Source: Tolypothrix bouteillei VB521301 (GTDB lineage: Bacteria; Cyanobacteriota; Cyanobacteriia; Cyanobacteriales; Nostocaceae). Taken from it: a DNA stretch of 64,000 bases. Of this stretch, positions 37,708 to 47,272 are shown in pieces; the first letter of the stretch is position 1; every line of letters starts with the position of its first letter. Location of the stretch: positions 1,458,717 through 1,522,716 of the forward strand of contig NZ_JHEG04000001.1 in the NCBI RefSeq assembly GCF_000760695.4. Reading direction: 5' to 3'. The notes under the pieces were generated by a model. It made no database searches. It was not told the origin of the DNA and was given only the letters and a program-made list of their open reading frames with translations. The position numbers and the translations under genes were made by a program.

Positions 37708-39450
37708 TCATCTTTTTTTGAACATTTGAGCAAACTGTTCGGCAGTGAAAGATTGAATTAAGTTTAAGTTTATAAGTGGCTGACTGATAAACTTTGCATA
37801 AGCTGCACTCAGGTAGGAACGTTGCTCTTGCTGCTGTAACAGATGGGTTTGGAAGAAAGCTAAACTTAAAGCTTTGACATAAACTTGAGCGATCGCTGGA
37901 TCGGGACCGATTAAACTTGGTGGTACGGGTAAAACTCCTTGAGAAGAATTTAATTTTTGTGAAGTGGAGAAATGTGTAGCATTCTCCATCAGCACTAGAT
38001 ACTTATTTTGAGTTTGCAGCCAAGTAAACGGGCGAATTTGTTCTGGAACTGCTGGAGTAAAAATGTCTTGGCTTCCTCCAACCAGCATGACAGGAACTTT
38101 AATTTGACTCAATCCTCTTTGCCCTAAAATAGTGCTACAGAGAGGATTGAGTGCCATCACGGCTTTAATCCGTTGGTCTTGTATGGGATAGTTAGCAGCT
38201 GGTAGTTGATAGGCCCGACATTGTAAGAAAACTGATAGATTCAGGGAACGATTTGGATTGCAATCCTTGCGAACCTGCTCAAAATCAATTGTTGCTCCTG
38301 ATAGAGCCAGACTGGTATAACCTCCCAAAGAATGACCGATGGCTCCTACTTGTTGTAAATTAAGTTGCCCTTTGAGAATCGGATCGGATGTAGATAGACG
38401 CTCGAGCTCGTCAAGCAAAAACTTCACATCTAACGGGCGATTAATCAATTCTTGTGGTTGTGGTGGACCTGCTAACCCTGCAAAATATTGCTGAAATTTC
38501 TTAGCATCACTTCCAGGATGTTCGATAACCGCAACTGCAAAACCATAGGAAGCTAGATGTTGGGCGACATAAGCAAAGGTTTCTTTATCTTCTGCGACAC
38601 CGTGAGAAATGACAATAACAGGAAACGCTGAGGCGTTTTGAGTTTTTGTTGGTGTTTGAGGAAGATATAAATCAGCCTCAAACTGGCGATCGCGACTCTT
38701 ATCATCCAAACTGATAGTTTTTTTTACCCAGTTAAAAGAACCTGGAAGGCGTAAATCCGGGAGTTTTGAGAAATCAGTATTTAATTGAGTGGCTGCTTCT
38801 GTTTGTGCAATCTCTTTAAGTGCGATAACAAGTACATCTCTTTTCTTCAAGAGTTCCGATAAGTTTTCGATAGTACTTTGGGTTTCCGTTAAATTCAGCC
38901 TGAGTGCTGGACTTGGGTAACGGCGAATCAGATTGACAAAGGTTAAGCCATCGCGATCCGCAGCTGATAATATTAGTGCAGAGCGAAGCGCATAAAAACC
39001 ATTTTGTCTCTTGTCTGTCAGTAAAAATTCTCCCAACCTTTTCAGTAAGGTTTCACCAATTGCAGAATAGGTAAATTGAGACACTAGGGTAGGTGTGACC
39101 TCAAATTTTGTCTGGAGTAAATCTCGTAATTGATTTAACTGATTTGATTTTATACGTTTAGTATAAAAAGCAAACTCGTCAGTTATTTTGCCTTCTTTAG
39201 CAAAGGCTTCCAAAGAAGTTGTCGAGATCGAAAATTCCCCAAAGGGAGGGTATGTAAATTCTATTTTCTCGGCTCCGAGTCCTGGCATTACACTTATGAA
39301 AGTCGATAAAATACCGAGTGTAAAAGTACTTAGTACTGATGGCAAAGAGATTTGCTGTTTTTTGTGGTAATGAAAAGCCACAGCCTTTTGAAGGCAAGAC
39401 TCCCCAAAGAATTGACCCAAAGAGCAATTCTTCATTTTTTTCGTCTTCAT
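37708..39450 (-). CDS. Alpha/beta hydrolase with N-terminal DUF1400
   Basis: An exported hydrolase of 580 residues. A basic N-terminus and a hydrophobic stretch (about 35-58, ending PGLGA) form a signal peptide. The DUF1400 region (about 60-200: IEFTYPPFGEFSIS, YALRSALILSAAD) precedes an alpha/beta hydrolase core with VISHGVAED (oxyanion turn), the nucleophile elbow GHSLGGYTS and a late MENATHFS histidine. This architecture is characteristic of cyanobacteria and related to platelet-activating-factor-type lipases or dienelactone hydrolases. The substrate is unknown. Met6 is an alternative start. Confidence 0.87.
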   Translation of the reverse strand: MKTKKMKNCSLGQFFGESCLQKAVAFHYHKKQQISLPSVLSTFTLGILSTFISVMPGLGAEKIEFTYPPFGEFSISTTSLEAFAKEGKITDEFAFYTKRIKSNQLNQLRDLLQTKFEVTPTLVSQFTYSAIGETLLKRLGEFLLTDKRQNGFYALRSALILSAADRDGLTFVNLIRRYPSPALRLNLTETQSTIENLSELLKKRDVLVIALKEIAQTEAATQLNTDFSKLPDLRLPGSFNWVKKTISLDDKSRDRQFEADLYLPQTPTKTQNASAFPVIVISHGVAEDKETFAYVAQHLASYGFAVAVIEHPGSDAKKFQQYFAGLAGPPQPQELINRPLDVKFLLDELERLSTSDPILKGQLNLQQVGAIGHSLGGYTSLALSGATIDFEQVRKDCNPNRSLNLSVFLQCRAYQLPAANYPIQDQRIKAVMALNPLCSTILGQRGLSQIKVPVMLVGGSQDIFTPAVPEQIRPFTWLQTQNKYLVLMENATHFSTSQKLNSSQGVLPVPPSLIGPDPAIAQVYVKALSLAFFQTHLLQQQEQRSYLSAAYAKFISQPLINLNLIQSFTAEQFAQMFKKR

Positions 39451-39829
39451 AATTCGCTGTCAAAATAATAATTTTTCTCGCTCGCGACGCAGCCTTTACG
39501 AAGTTCATTTAAAACCTCAATACAATCCTCTAGGTCATGTAGAAGTCGAAAAGCAATTGGGCATCGGTACGCGTTCCCGATTGGGTGTGAAAAACCATCC
39601 CTGCAAAAATCAGGGGGACTTTGGTATCAAAGGCATTTAACCGTTGCTTGCATATAGACAAGCCACGCTCTACAAAATAGACTCGCTATATGTTTTGAAT
39701 CGATTGATGGAGGTAGCATTCGAGTTGCCTCTACGCTCGGGGAAAACTAGTACACCAAGTCTCGCTCATTCCTTGCTTCCCCGATACTATGTTTTTGCTA
39801 TTTCTAGCACGTTCTGATAATTTTATCTG
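39451..39829. other. Intergenic region, 379 bases
   Basis: No recognised gene. On the plus strand a 50-codon open stretch (about 39491-39640) reads SLYEVHLKPQYNPLGHVEVE and continues to a TAA near 39640. It lacks a start codon and matches nothing I know, so it may be a gene relic or chance. The rest holds no hairpin or repeat of note. Confidence 0.35.
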
Positions 39830-40417
39830 CTACTGTTTGAGAAACATAAAAGGTGTCATACCGACAATGCGTTTGAAGTGGCGATTGAGATGGCTTTGGT
39901 TAGAAAAGCCACATTGAAGAGCAATATCGGCAATGGAAAACTTGCGCTGCTCCAATAACTGCTTGGCTCGCTCGACTCGTTGCTGAAGTAAATACTGGTA
40001 TGGTGAAATACCCATTGATTGCTTAAACAAACGACAAAAGTAATACTGGCTCATGCCAACGACTTCAGCAAGTTTTGAAAGCGTCACCTCTCCATCTAGA
40101 TGGGTATTAATATAGTTGAGAGCTTTCTCTAAGGCATTTCTAGATAAACCGTCACCAACGGTTGGAATTTTTGGCGGAGTCTTAGAAGAACGTCTGATTA
40201 AGTATACTGCGAGCGCAACAGTGAGTGAATTAATCTCAGGCATTTCCCAAACTGGCTCATAGCAGTGTTTAACACAACTACCATCCCATCCCAAGCTATG
40301 GTCAGAGAGCAAGAGCGAACGGGGTAAAAGGTCGGCTATGGGATCTTCCTCTGTGAAACTGACTTTTAATAATTGCTCTTGAGAGATTGTTTTCATACTT
40401 CCATTCCGTAAGTTCAT
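39830..40417 (-). CDS. AraC-family regulator, apparently internally deleted
   Basis: A 195-residue protein whose last 100 residues form two AraC-type helix-turn-helices (LSKLAEVVGMSQYYFCRLF and IADIALQCGFSNQSHLNRHF). The N-terminus (ISQEQLLKVSFTEEDPIADL, WDGSCVKHCYEPVWEMPE) is like the start of full-length cyanobacterial AraC proteins, which I recall as roughly 290-300 residues. Here WEMPE runs straight into VALAVYLIRR, the segment before the DNA-binding domain, so about 100 residues of sensor domain appear missing in frame. DNA binding may persist without ligand control. It is divergent from the kinase at 40904. Confidence 0.82.
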   Translation of the reverse strand: MNLRNGSMKTISQEQLLKVSFTEEDPIADLLPRSLLLSDHSLGWDGSCVKHCYEPVWEMPEINSLTVALAVYLIRRSSKTPPKIPTVGDGLSRNALEKALNYINTHLDGEVTLSKLAEVVGMSQYYFCRLFKQSMGISPYQYLLQQRVERAKQLLEQRKFSIADIALQCGFSNQSHLNRHFKRIVGMTPFMFLKQ

Positions 40418-40644
40418 AACGTTGAAAGTTAGACTAGCTGAGCTTTCATTGCGTGAGGAATAGCTGGTTAAATCTTAATTTTGACGACTCAGTAGACGAT
40501 CGCTTGTCGAAACAACTTTGGGGTAAGCTGCGCTCTAGAGGTGGATCTAAGTGATTTCGATCGCAATAACAGCTTACAGGGCTGCTTTGTTTCTGTCCCT
40601 AGTCATGAGAAGAAAATATTCGTAGAGTAAAGTTATTTTTTTAG

Positions 40645-40667
40645 CTCAACTTTTGTTGAGATATAAT
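40645..40667 (+). promoter_or_regulatory. Hairpin operator overlapping a TATAAT box
   Basis: CTCAAC-TTTT-GTTGAG is a perfect 6-bp palindrome followed two bases later by TATAAT (40662-40667). This sits in the 486-base gap between the divergent AraC gene and the kinase gene, about 240 bases before the kinase start. It could be a promoter with an operator. No clear -35 box accompanies it. The rest of the gap (40418-40903) shows no supported gene. Confidence 0.3.
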
Positions 40668-40903
40668 CCCTAACTTTCGTTGGGTTTTGTAAATTCTAGG
40701 GGGTGTGAGGAAGACTTTATGATGTTCCTTACAGTTGAGTCTTTCTCAGTTATATTGACGCTTCCGGTGTTTTGCAAGTTTTTTGGGTGTTACAGAAAAC
40801 AAGAAGTAAGTGCTTTCTTGAATCTAAAAAACTCGTTAATTATCTTTCCGTGTAATGATAATTGCCTTATGCTAGGGAAAATCTCTGATTCCCAAACCTT
40901 GCT

Positions 40904-43495
40904 ATGGACATGGCTGCTACTGAGTTCCCGGATCGCCTCTCTGCCCTAGAGCAAGAAAATGCTATGCTGCGACGCCTGTTGGGACAGCAAGGCTGCTCGC
41001 AGCTGCAACAGTGCGAGCAATCTTATGCGGTGCTACAAGCAGAGGTTGCAGAATACAAACGAAGGGAACAAGAACGGTACAAGCACACAGCAACTGTTCG
41101 CGAACAAGGGCAAGTTGCAGATCTGACAAGTTACGAACCAACTCAACAAGCTCTACTTCAAGCCGAACAGGTGCGATCGCAAGAACTCGAACGCATCAAC
41201 GCGGAATTGCAACAAACGCTCGATCGCCTCAGCGAATCGGAAGCCCGGTATCGTGCTTTATTTGAACTCAGCAGTGAAGGGATCTATCGTTGGGAACTAG
41301 ACCAACCTATCCCCTTAGCGTTGCCTGTGAGCGAGCAAGTCGATCGATTGTACCGTTATATGTATGTTGCCGAAGCAAATGCCGTCTTTGCAGGTATGTA
41401 TAGATTGCCCTCGACTGAAGCGGCTCTAGGTTTGCGCCTTAGCGATGTTCACATCTCAACTTCCGACAAGAATCTAGAACTGATGTGTCACTATGTTGAG
41501 AACGGGTATCGAATTCGAGCGGCTGAATCTGAGGAAGTGGATAACGAAGGAAAGAAATGTTATTTCCTCAATAACATCATTGGCATCGTTGAAAATGGTC
41601 AGTTGACGGGTGGGTGGGGAACACAACTTAACATTACCGAACTGCGAGAAACACAACAAGTCCTCCTGCGAGTTGAGCAAGATCGGGTAGCAGAGCTAGC
41701 TAAGGCAAATGAAGAATTACTGCAGCGCGAACACGAATTGCAGCACAGTTATCGCCTGCTTTCTGCAGTAGCAGAAGTTGCTAAAGATCTTCTCGAAAAC
41801 CCTCACATTGATAACGCCATTGACAACGCACTGAAGAAAATTGGCGAGACAGCAGGGATTAGTCGAGTTGGGCTAATGCAGGAAAAGCCAAGCGAGGAGA
41901 ACGGACGGATGCAGCATCGCGTTCTGGCAGAATGGACAGCACCAGGAATTCCTCGCCAGAGTGAGGACCCGCGAACGAAAATTGTTTATACTGACGAATA
42001 CGCCATCCTAGCAGATGAACTCCACAACGGTCGCTCCATCTGGCATTTAGTGACAGAATTTCCCGAACCTGCTCGGACTCATCAGTTAAACATCTCTGTT
42101 AAGTCTACAGGTGCAGTGCCGATTTTCATTGAAGGAGAATACTTTGGTTGCGTCTTCTTTGATAACTGCGTTGATTATCGCCAATGGTCAACTCACGAAA
42201 TTAACGTTTTGACCTTTGGTGCTGGAGCAATTGGAGCAGCCCTACATCGGAAACAACTGGTCGATCGCCTGGTTGAAGAACGAATTCACGGCGAACAAGA
42301 ACAGGTGGCAGAACTGGCAAAAGCCAATGATGCGCTTAAGCAAACGGTTGATGTGCTGGCAACGGAAACAGACTTCGATCTTTTTTTAGGACACGTGCTT
42401 CAAGTCATTGCCGAGCAACTTGAAGCACCGTTAACTGAATATTGGTACTGTTCCAAAACTGATGACACCGCCCGCGTTGGATTAACTTACTGGCGGGGAC
42501 AGATTCTCAAACCGGAGGAACAGCCAGGGCACATTGGTTTGTATGGCTATCCGGTTCCACCAGAGATGATGCCAGAGGAAAGCTTGCATCATCGCTGCAG
42601 CCACTTCATTACTGAAGATGTGGCAACGAGTGCTATTCATATCCAAATTGCCAATGAGTTTGGATTAGATGCTGGAGCCTGGTATAGATCTCGTGGAGTA
42701 AGCCGTTTACTTAATGTTCCGTTGATTTTGGGTGAGAAAATGATTGGAGCACTGATTGTATTTCTTCCCAGCCATCGTCATTTTACCAAGCAACAAATTG
42801 AATTGACTTATACCCTGGCACAACAGGTAACGCTGGCCATTCAACTTACCAATCTTGCAGAAGAAGCCAAACAAGTTGCAATTTTTGAAGAACGCAACCG
42901 CATGGCAAGTGAAATTCACGATACCCTGGCTCAGGTCTTCACCGGCATTTCCCTGCAACTAGAGGTAGCGAAACCCTTGATTCACCAGGAACCGCAAACC
43001 GTAGAACGGATTTTAGAGTACACCAGCCAACTGGCAGAAACCGGGCTGACAGAAGCCCGTCGCTCGGTCTGGGCGCTCTACCCTCCCGCTGCTGAGTATG
43101 CCGATCTGGCACAAATGCTCTATGAGAGTGTAGAACACATGACCCGCAATACTTCTATTGCCGTTGAGGTGAATGTTCGGGGCAACTCCTGTCCCTTACC
43201 GCCTTTTATGGGCATGAACCTGCTAAGGATTGGGCAGGAAGCCCTCACTAATGCCCTTAAACACGCTCAAGCACAGAAAATTTCAATCGATCTCGGTTAC
43301 GAACCCGACCGCATTTGGCTCACCATTTCCGATGATGGACGTGGCTTTACTCCTTTCACCTATATCGATAGCTTGAACGACGGTTTTGGACTGGTAAGTA
43401 TGTACGAACGCGGCGATCGCATCGGTGCCCAAGTGAGCTTAATAAGCCAATTGGGGCAAGGCACCCAAATTCTTGTGGAAGCACCCTTGAATTAG
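40904..43495 (+). CDS. NarL-type PAS/GAF sensor histidine kinase
   Basis: A soluble 863-residue kinase. A coiled-coil N-terminus (about 10-110) leads to a PAS-like domain (112-245). GAF-like domains follow at about 280-450 and 478-650. The HisKA_3 dimerisation domain has His672 in ERNRMASEIHDTLAQ, and the short ATPase domain shows GQEALTNALKHA, DDGRGF and GFGLVSMYER. This kinase type pairs with LuxR/NarL regulators, and one begins 29 bases after its stop. Base composition looks richer in GC than the adjoining genes. The signal is unknown; the GAF cores lack an obvious bilin-binding cysteine motif. Confidence 0.92.
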   Translation: MDMAATEFPDRLSALEQENAMLRRLLGQQGCSQLQQCEQSYAVLQAEVAEYKRREQERYKHTATVREQGQVADLTSYEPTQQALLQAEQVRSQELERINAELQQTLDRLSESEARYRALFELSSEGIYRWELDQPIPLALPVSEQVDRLYRYMYVAEANAVFAGMYRLPSTEAALGLRLSDVHISTSDKNLELMCHYVENGYRIRAAESEEVDNEGKKCYFLNNIIGIVENGQLTGGWGTQLNITELRETQQVLLRVEQDRVAELAKANEELLQREHELQHSYRLLSAVAEVAKDLLENPHIDNAIDNALKKIGETAGISRVGLMQEKPSEENGRMQHRVLAEWTAPGIPRQSEDPRTKIVYTDEYAILADELHNGRSIWHLVTEFPEPARTHQLNISVKSTGAVPIFIEGEYFGCVFFDNCVDYRQWSTHEINVLTFGAGAIGAALHRKQLVDRLVEERIHGEQEQVAELAKANDALKQTVDVLATETDFDLFLGHVLQVIAEQLEAPLTEYWYCSKTDDTARVGLTYWRGQILKPEEQPGHIGLYGYPVPPEMMPEESLHHRCSHFITEDVATSAIHIQIANEFGLDAGAWYRSRGVSRLLNVPLILGEKMIGALIVFLPSHRHFTKQQIELTYTLAQQVTLAIQLTNLAEEAKQVAIFEERNRMASEIHDTLAQVFTGISLQLEVAKPLIHQEPQTVERILEYTSQLAETGLTEARRSVWALYPPAAEYADLAQMLYESVEHMTRNTSIAVEVNVRGNSCPLPPFMGMNLLRIGQEALTNALKHAQAQKISIDLGYEPDRIWLTISDDGRGFTPFTYIDSLNDGFGLVSMYERGDRIGAQVSLISQLGQGTQILVEAPLN

Positions 43496-43524
43496 AAGCA
43501 AAGCATTACGGAAGAAGGAATTTT

Positions 43525-44262
43525 ATGACGACTCAACCGAGGGACAACAATGCTCAACCGCCAAATAAACGCCGGAGAAATCGAATTCCGTTTTCCCTAT
43601 CTGCTCGCTACCCTTCCGTCTCTCCGCCACTGACCATGAGCGACACCAACATTCGCGTCTTAATTGCCGACGACCACCCGGTTGTTCGCTTTGGTCTGGC
43701 GATGATTATTCAATACGCTACCGGGATTGAAACGGTGGCTGAAGCCAGTACGGGCACCGAAGCCGTGCAACTCTTCCGCCAACATCGACCTGATGTCGTT
43801 CTGATGGATTTGAAGATGCCGGAGATGTGCGGTGTCGATGCGATCGCTGCGATTCGTCAGGAAGATCCCGATGCCCGGCTCATTGTACTGACTACCTATG
43901 ATGGCGATGAAGACATTTATCGCGGGCTACAAGCCGGAGCGAGAGGCTACCTGCTCAAAAATGTCACTCGCCAAGAGTTAATTGAAGCAATCCAGCGAGT
44001 CCATGCCGGACAGAAATGTATTCCTGCTGAGGTCGGCGCGAGGCTATCTGAACGCATGAGCAGTCCCCAATTAACCGAACGCGAACGGCAAGTTCTTCTG
44101 CTCATGACTGATGGTAAGAACAATCAAGAAATTGCTACATATCTCAACATTAGCGAAGGTACGATTAAGTTCCATGTCAATGGTATTCTCAGAAAACTGG
44201 GTGTGAGCGATCGCACGCAAGCAGTTTTAGTCGCGCTCAAACGAGGGATTGCCAATCTCTAA
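43525..44262 (+). CDS. LuxR/NarL-family response regulator
   Basis: A two-domain regulator of 245 residues. The receiver has IADDHPVVRFGL and phospho-acceptor Asp95 (VVLMDLKMPEM). The C-terminal LuxR helix-turn-helix has LTERERQVLLLMTDGKNNQEIA and GTIKFHVNGILRKLGV. The ATG at 43525 has a good Shine-Dalgarno (AGAAGGAA); the in-frame ATG at 43636 (MSDTNIRVL) fits the usual receiver start but has no Shine-Dalgarno. The extra 37 residues would be a basic, disordered tail. It is surely the partner of the kinase 29 bases upstream. Confidence 0.93.
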   Translation: MTTQPRDNNAQPPNKRRRNRIPFSLSARYPSVSPPLTMSDTNIRVLIADDHPVVRFGLAMIIQYATGIETVAEASTGTEAVQLFRQHRPDVVLMDLKMPEMCGVDAIAAIRQEDPDARLIVLTTYDGDEDIYRGLQAGARGYLLKNVTRQELIEAIQRVHAGQKCIPAEVGARLSERMSSPQLTERERQVLLLMTDGKNNQEIATYLNISEGTIKFHVNGILRKLGVSDRTQAVLVALKRGIANL

Positions 44263-44322
44263 GAAATATTAAAAATTATGATTAACGTCTTTCAAATTAT
44301 TAAAAAAATCAGCCTAGAGAAT

Positions 44323-45240
44323 TTAGACCAAACAATGTTTAATTGTTTCCAAGACTGATTTAGAAAGGGATTCAAAATCGTAACCACCTTCCAATCCGAA
44401 CACAATCTTACGAGTTATTTCCAAGCAATAATCGGTGAATACACCATAATCTTGCGGTTGTAAATTTATACTTGCTAATGGATCGTCAGCATTGGCATCG
44501 TAACCAGCACTAACTATTAATAAATCCGGTTGAAAGTTTGATAAGAAAGGTATGACCTTTTTTTCAAATACGGGCTGGTATACCTCCATATTACTACCAG
44601 GAGGTATGGGTAAATTCAGCACATTGTGGTGAAATCCTTTTTCTGTTGCTCGTCCAGTCCCTGGGTAGCAGGGGTACTGATGCAAAGAACAATAAGCAAC
44701 TTGTGGGTGTTCTTCTACGATTGCTTGCGTTCCATTGCCATGATGGACATCCCAGTCCAGAATGGCTACACGATCGATCCCTGGTTTTTGCAACGCGTAG
44801 AATGCCGCAACAGCAGCGTTGGAAAACAAGCAGAATCCCATCCCCTCATCACTAACAGCATGATGCCCTGGCGGACGAGCCAGGACAAAAGCCGGTTTGC
44901 CAGTTTCTAGCACAATATCTACTCCATCCAACCAGGCACTAACCGCTAGTAAAGCAACATCATAACTCCGGGGGGAAACAGGGGTATCTCCATCTAAATA
45001 ACCGCCACCCGCGAGAGCAATTTCTCGAATTTTGTTGATATGGCGTTCAGTATGCGCTTGTTGCAAAAAAGACATTAGGGTTCGGGTTTCTGGTGGAGAT
45101 GGCGATCGCCATTCAATTTGTTCTGCAAAAGTAGCTTGTTTGAGGGCAGTTGTAATTGCCATTAAACGTTCTGGATTTTCTGGATGGAAAGACCCCGTTT
45201 TGTGATCTAAAAACTCGTCGGAATAGATGACTGGCAACAT
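44323..45240 (-). CDS. Histone deacetylase-family amidohydrolase
   Basis: A 305-residue zinc hydrolase of the HDAC/acetoin-utilisation (AcuC/APAH) superfamily. SFHPENPERL near 17-26, RPPGHHA (active-site His pair), LDWDVHHGNGTQ and SAGYDANADDPLAS carry the metal-binding Asp-His-Asp set. Bacterial members deacetylate small molecules such as polyamines, or acyl-lysines. Cyanobacterial genomes usually have one or more copies. Substrate is not determinable. Upstream lies repeated GGCTAATG sequence. Confidence 0.93.
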   Translation of the reverse strand: MLPVIYSDEFLDHKTGSFHPENPERLMAITTALKQATFAEQIEWRSPSPPETRTLMSFLQQAHTERHINKIREIALAGGGYLDGDTPVSPRSYDVALLAVSAWLDGVDIVLETGKPAFVLARPPGHHAVSDEGMGFCLFSNAAVAAFYALQKPGIDRVAILDWDVHHGNGTQAIVEEHPQVAYCSLHQYPCYPGTGRATEKGFHHNVLNLPIPPGSNMEVYQPVFEKKVIPFLSNFQPDLLIVSAGYDANADDPLASINLQPQDYGVFTDYCLEITRKIVFGLEGGYDFESLSKSVLETIKHCLV

Positions 45241-45287
45241 AGAGCTAATGGCTAATTGCTAATGGCTAATGGTGAGACCAGTGCTGC

Positions 45288-45403
45288 AGGCGTGTTTCCC
45301 GCGCCCTGACGACTGGTGAGTCCAGAGAAAGTAGGCGGGTTTCCCGCGCCGTAGGGGGACTGGCGAACAAGGGAGGGCGAACCCGTATAGCCCGAAGGGC
45401 TAT
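45288..45403. repeat. Direct repeats and hairpins
   Basis: AGGCGTGTTTCCCGCGCC (45288-45305) recurs with one change at 45333-45350, where it also forms GCGGG/CCCGC. A perfect ATAGCCC-GAA-GGGCTAT hairpin is at 45387-45403, about 20 bases past the end of the minus-strand 73-codon gene and possibly its terminator. These are dispersed cyanobacterial repeat types. Confidence 0.55.
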
Positions 45404-45421
45404 TAGCAAATAGTTTAGCGA

Positions 45422-45643
45422 TCATTCTTTAGTAAAACCAATCATTTCGTCGGTTGGTTCGTCAAGCATTTCCGGTACGACGGCTTGGTTATTTCTGAGT
45501 TCATCGGGTGATAGCGAAAGCAACACGTCATCCATTTTTGGAGGATGCTTGATACGATCCCGCATTTCGGGGCTTAATTGTGACTCATCAGTCTGTGGAT
45601 TTGTTTTCTCAGCTTGATTGGGAGTTGTTTCGTCGCTGTACAT
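45422..45643 (-). CDS. Small acidic hypothetical protein
   Basis: An open frame of 73 residues, hydrophilic and acidic, without membrane segment. It has a plausible Shine-Dalgarno (GGAGAAG) before the ATG. Residues SPEMRDRIKHPPKMDDVLLSLS and NNQAVVPEMLDEP look like short conserved patches, but I know no family. It is divergent from the ClC transporter gene. Confidence 0.5.
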   Translation of the reverse strand: MYSDETTPNQAEKTNPQTDESQLSPEMRDRIKHPPKMDDVLLSLSPDELRNNQAVVPEMLDEPTDEMIGFTKE

Positions 45644-45811
45644 GTATACTTACTTCTCCAACCTTGACATACCCTGAGCCTAAACCTTTGCCATAGATGC
45701 TACACACTACCTTGGGGCTTAAATTCAAATGCGTTTTTATCTCCCACACGCATTAGCATGGAAATATAAAGATTTCATAACATTTGTTTCGTTGAGAAAG
45801 GAATATCACTT

Positions 45812-47119
45812 GTGCTACCAAAGAATCGCCCTCCTTACGGACAAAATCAACGCCGGACTCTTCGTCAACTTTTTGGACTGGTAAAACGCAATCCCTTCAC
45901 AATTTCTCGTTGGGTTTTATGCTGGGCTGTGGTAGGGACTGTTTGCGGTTTATTTGCGGGGTTGTACTGGAGTGTGCTGGAACTGATGTTCCATGAACTT
46001 GAAAAATTTCAAGGTTGGAGTCTGTTGCTCGTTATGCCACTCGCTGGTTTGGCGATTGGTTTAGTCATTCATTTTCTTGGCAATCCTGGTGAAATTGCTG
46101 CGATTGTTGATAACATCCATCTTCGGAATGGGCGGTTGGATGCTCGCAAAAATCCTTCTATGATTTTGGCTTCTTTGCTCAGCATCTCAGCAGGTGGTAG
46201 TGCTGGACCGGAAGCGCCACTCGTACAGGTAACAGGTTCTTTTGGGACTTGGGTTGCTGAGCGTTTGCGACTAGAAGGTGAAGATGTGAGGTCTATGAGT
46301 TTAGCTGCCATGGCTGCAGGCTTTACTGCTTTGTTTGGCGCACCTCTTGGTGGTGCTATGTTTGCTTTGGAAATTTTGCACCACCAACATATCGTTGAGT
46401 ACTATGAAGCTTTAATGCCTGCTATTGTTTCTAGTTGTGCGAGTTATCTGGTTTTCGCTGCAATTACACGTTTGGGGATTGCTCCAACCTGGCATTTTCC
46501 GCAATATCACATAGACAGTATTGACGATTTTGCGCTAGCTATTGTCTTTGGAATTGTGGGGGTTATTGCTGGGTGGATGTTCATGGGTATTTTTCGAGCT
46601 TGCGATCGCATTTTTGCCCAAATCCCAGGACCTGTTTATTTTCGCACAACACTAGCTGGTTTGGGGCTTGGTTGTTTAGCGGCTGTCTTACCGCTGACAC
46701 GTTATTTTGGACATCATGAATTAGAAGTTGTCCTCAATCAAAGCTTTCCGGCTGTTTTCTTGTTTGTACTGGTTTTGGCAAAAATGACATCTATTAGCGT
46801 AACTGTCACGGGAGGATGGCGTGGAGGATTTATCATTCCCCTATTTTTTACGGGCGCTTGTTTGGGTAAAGCTGTAGCTGGCTTAATTCCGGGATTGAAT
46901 TCCACACTCGCCATGATTTGTACAATGGCGGCTATCAATGCCGCAGTAACGCGAACACCTATCAGTACAACCTTATTGCTGTCAAAATTAACAAATTTTA
47001 GTCCCTTCACTCCAATCTTGTTTGCCAGTTTGATTGGATTTTTTCTCGCTCCTAAAGTACCCTTGATCGAATCTCAACTCAAAAATCAATCTTCAGAAGT
47101 TCAGGTACCCGTGAATTAG
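45812..47119 (+). CDS. ClC family chloride channel/transporter
   Basis: A 435-residue membrane protein with about ten hydrophobic segments. GGSAGPEAPLVQ near residue 130 corresponds to the G(K/R)EGP selectivity motif of ClC proteins, with the gating Glu kept in PEAP. GGWRGGFIIPLFFTGACLG near 340-358 is the GxFxP motif region. There is no C-terminal CBS domain. Such proteins exchange chloride for protons or conduct chloride. The start is a GTG with AAAGGAA upstream. It stands alone ahead of gyrA. Confidence 0.9.
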   Translation: MLPKNRPPYGQNQRRTLRQLFGLVKRNPFTISRWVLCWAVVGTVCGLFAGLYWSVLELMFHELEKFQGWSLLLVMPLAGLAIGLVIHFLGNPGEIAAIVDNIHLRNGRLDARKNPSMILASLLSISAGGSAGPEAPLVQVTGSFGTWVAERLRLEGEDVRSMSLAAMAAGFTALFGAPLGGAMFALEILHHQHIVEYYEALMPAIVSSCASYLVFAAITRLGIAPTWHFPQYHIDSIDDFALAIVFGIVGVIAGWMFMGIFRACDRIFAQIPGPVYFRTTLAGLGLGCLAAVLPLTRYFGHHELEVVLNQSFPAVFLFVLVLAKMTSISVTVTGGWRGGFIIPLFFTGACLGKAVAGLIPGLNSTLAMICTMAAINAAVTRTPISTTLLLSKLTNFSPFTPILFASLIGFFLAPKVPLIESQLKNQSSEVQVPVN

Positions 47120-47272
47120 CCATTAGTTACTGCTCACTGCTTCCCCCAGCAAACAGTAAAATATGCTAGAATTGTATCAAATTATGGCAGTTATTCAGCG
47201 TTAATTCGGAATAATTTTGCTTTTTTTTCAGTATAAAGGCTAAAATCTGCGATTTTTGGAGTTTTTTAGGTT

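Noticed and set aside
39491..39640. Fifty-codon open stretch as a gene remnant
   Set aside because: No start codon, no recognised family and no partner frame nearby; noted only in the intergenic entry.
40680..40949. 89-codon frame upstream of the kinase
   Set aside because: Overlaps the kinase start out of frame, has no ribosome site and reads as random hydrophobic sequence.
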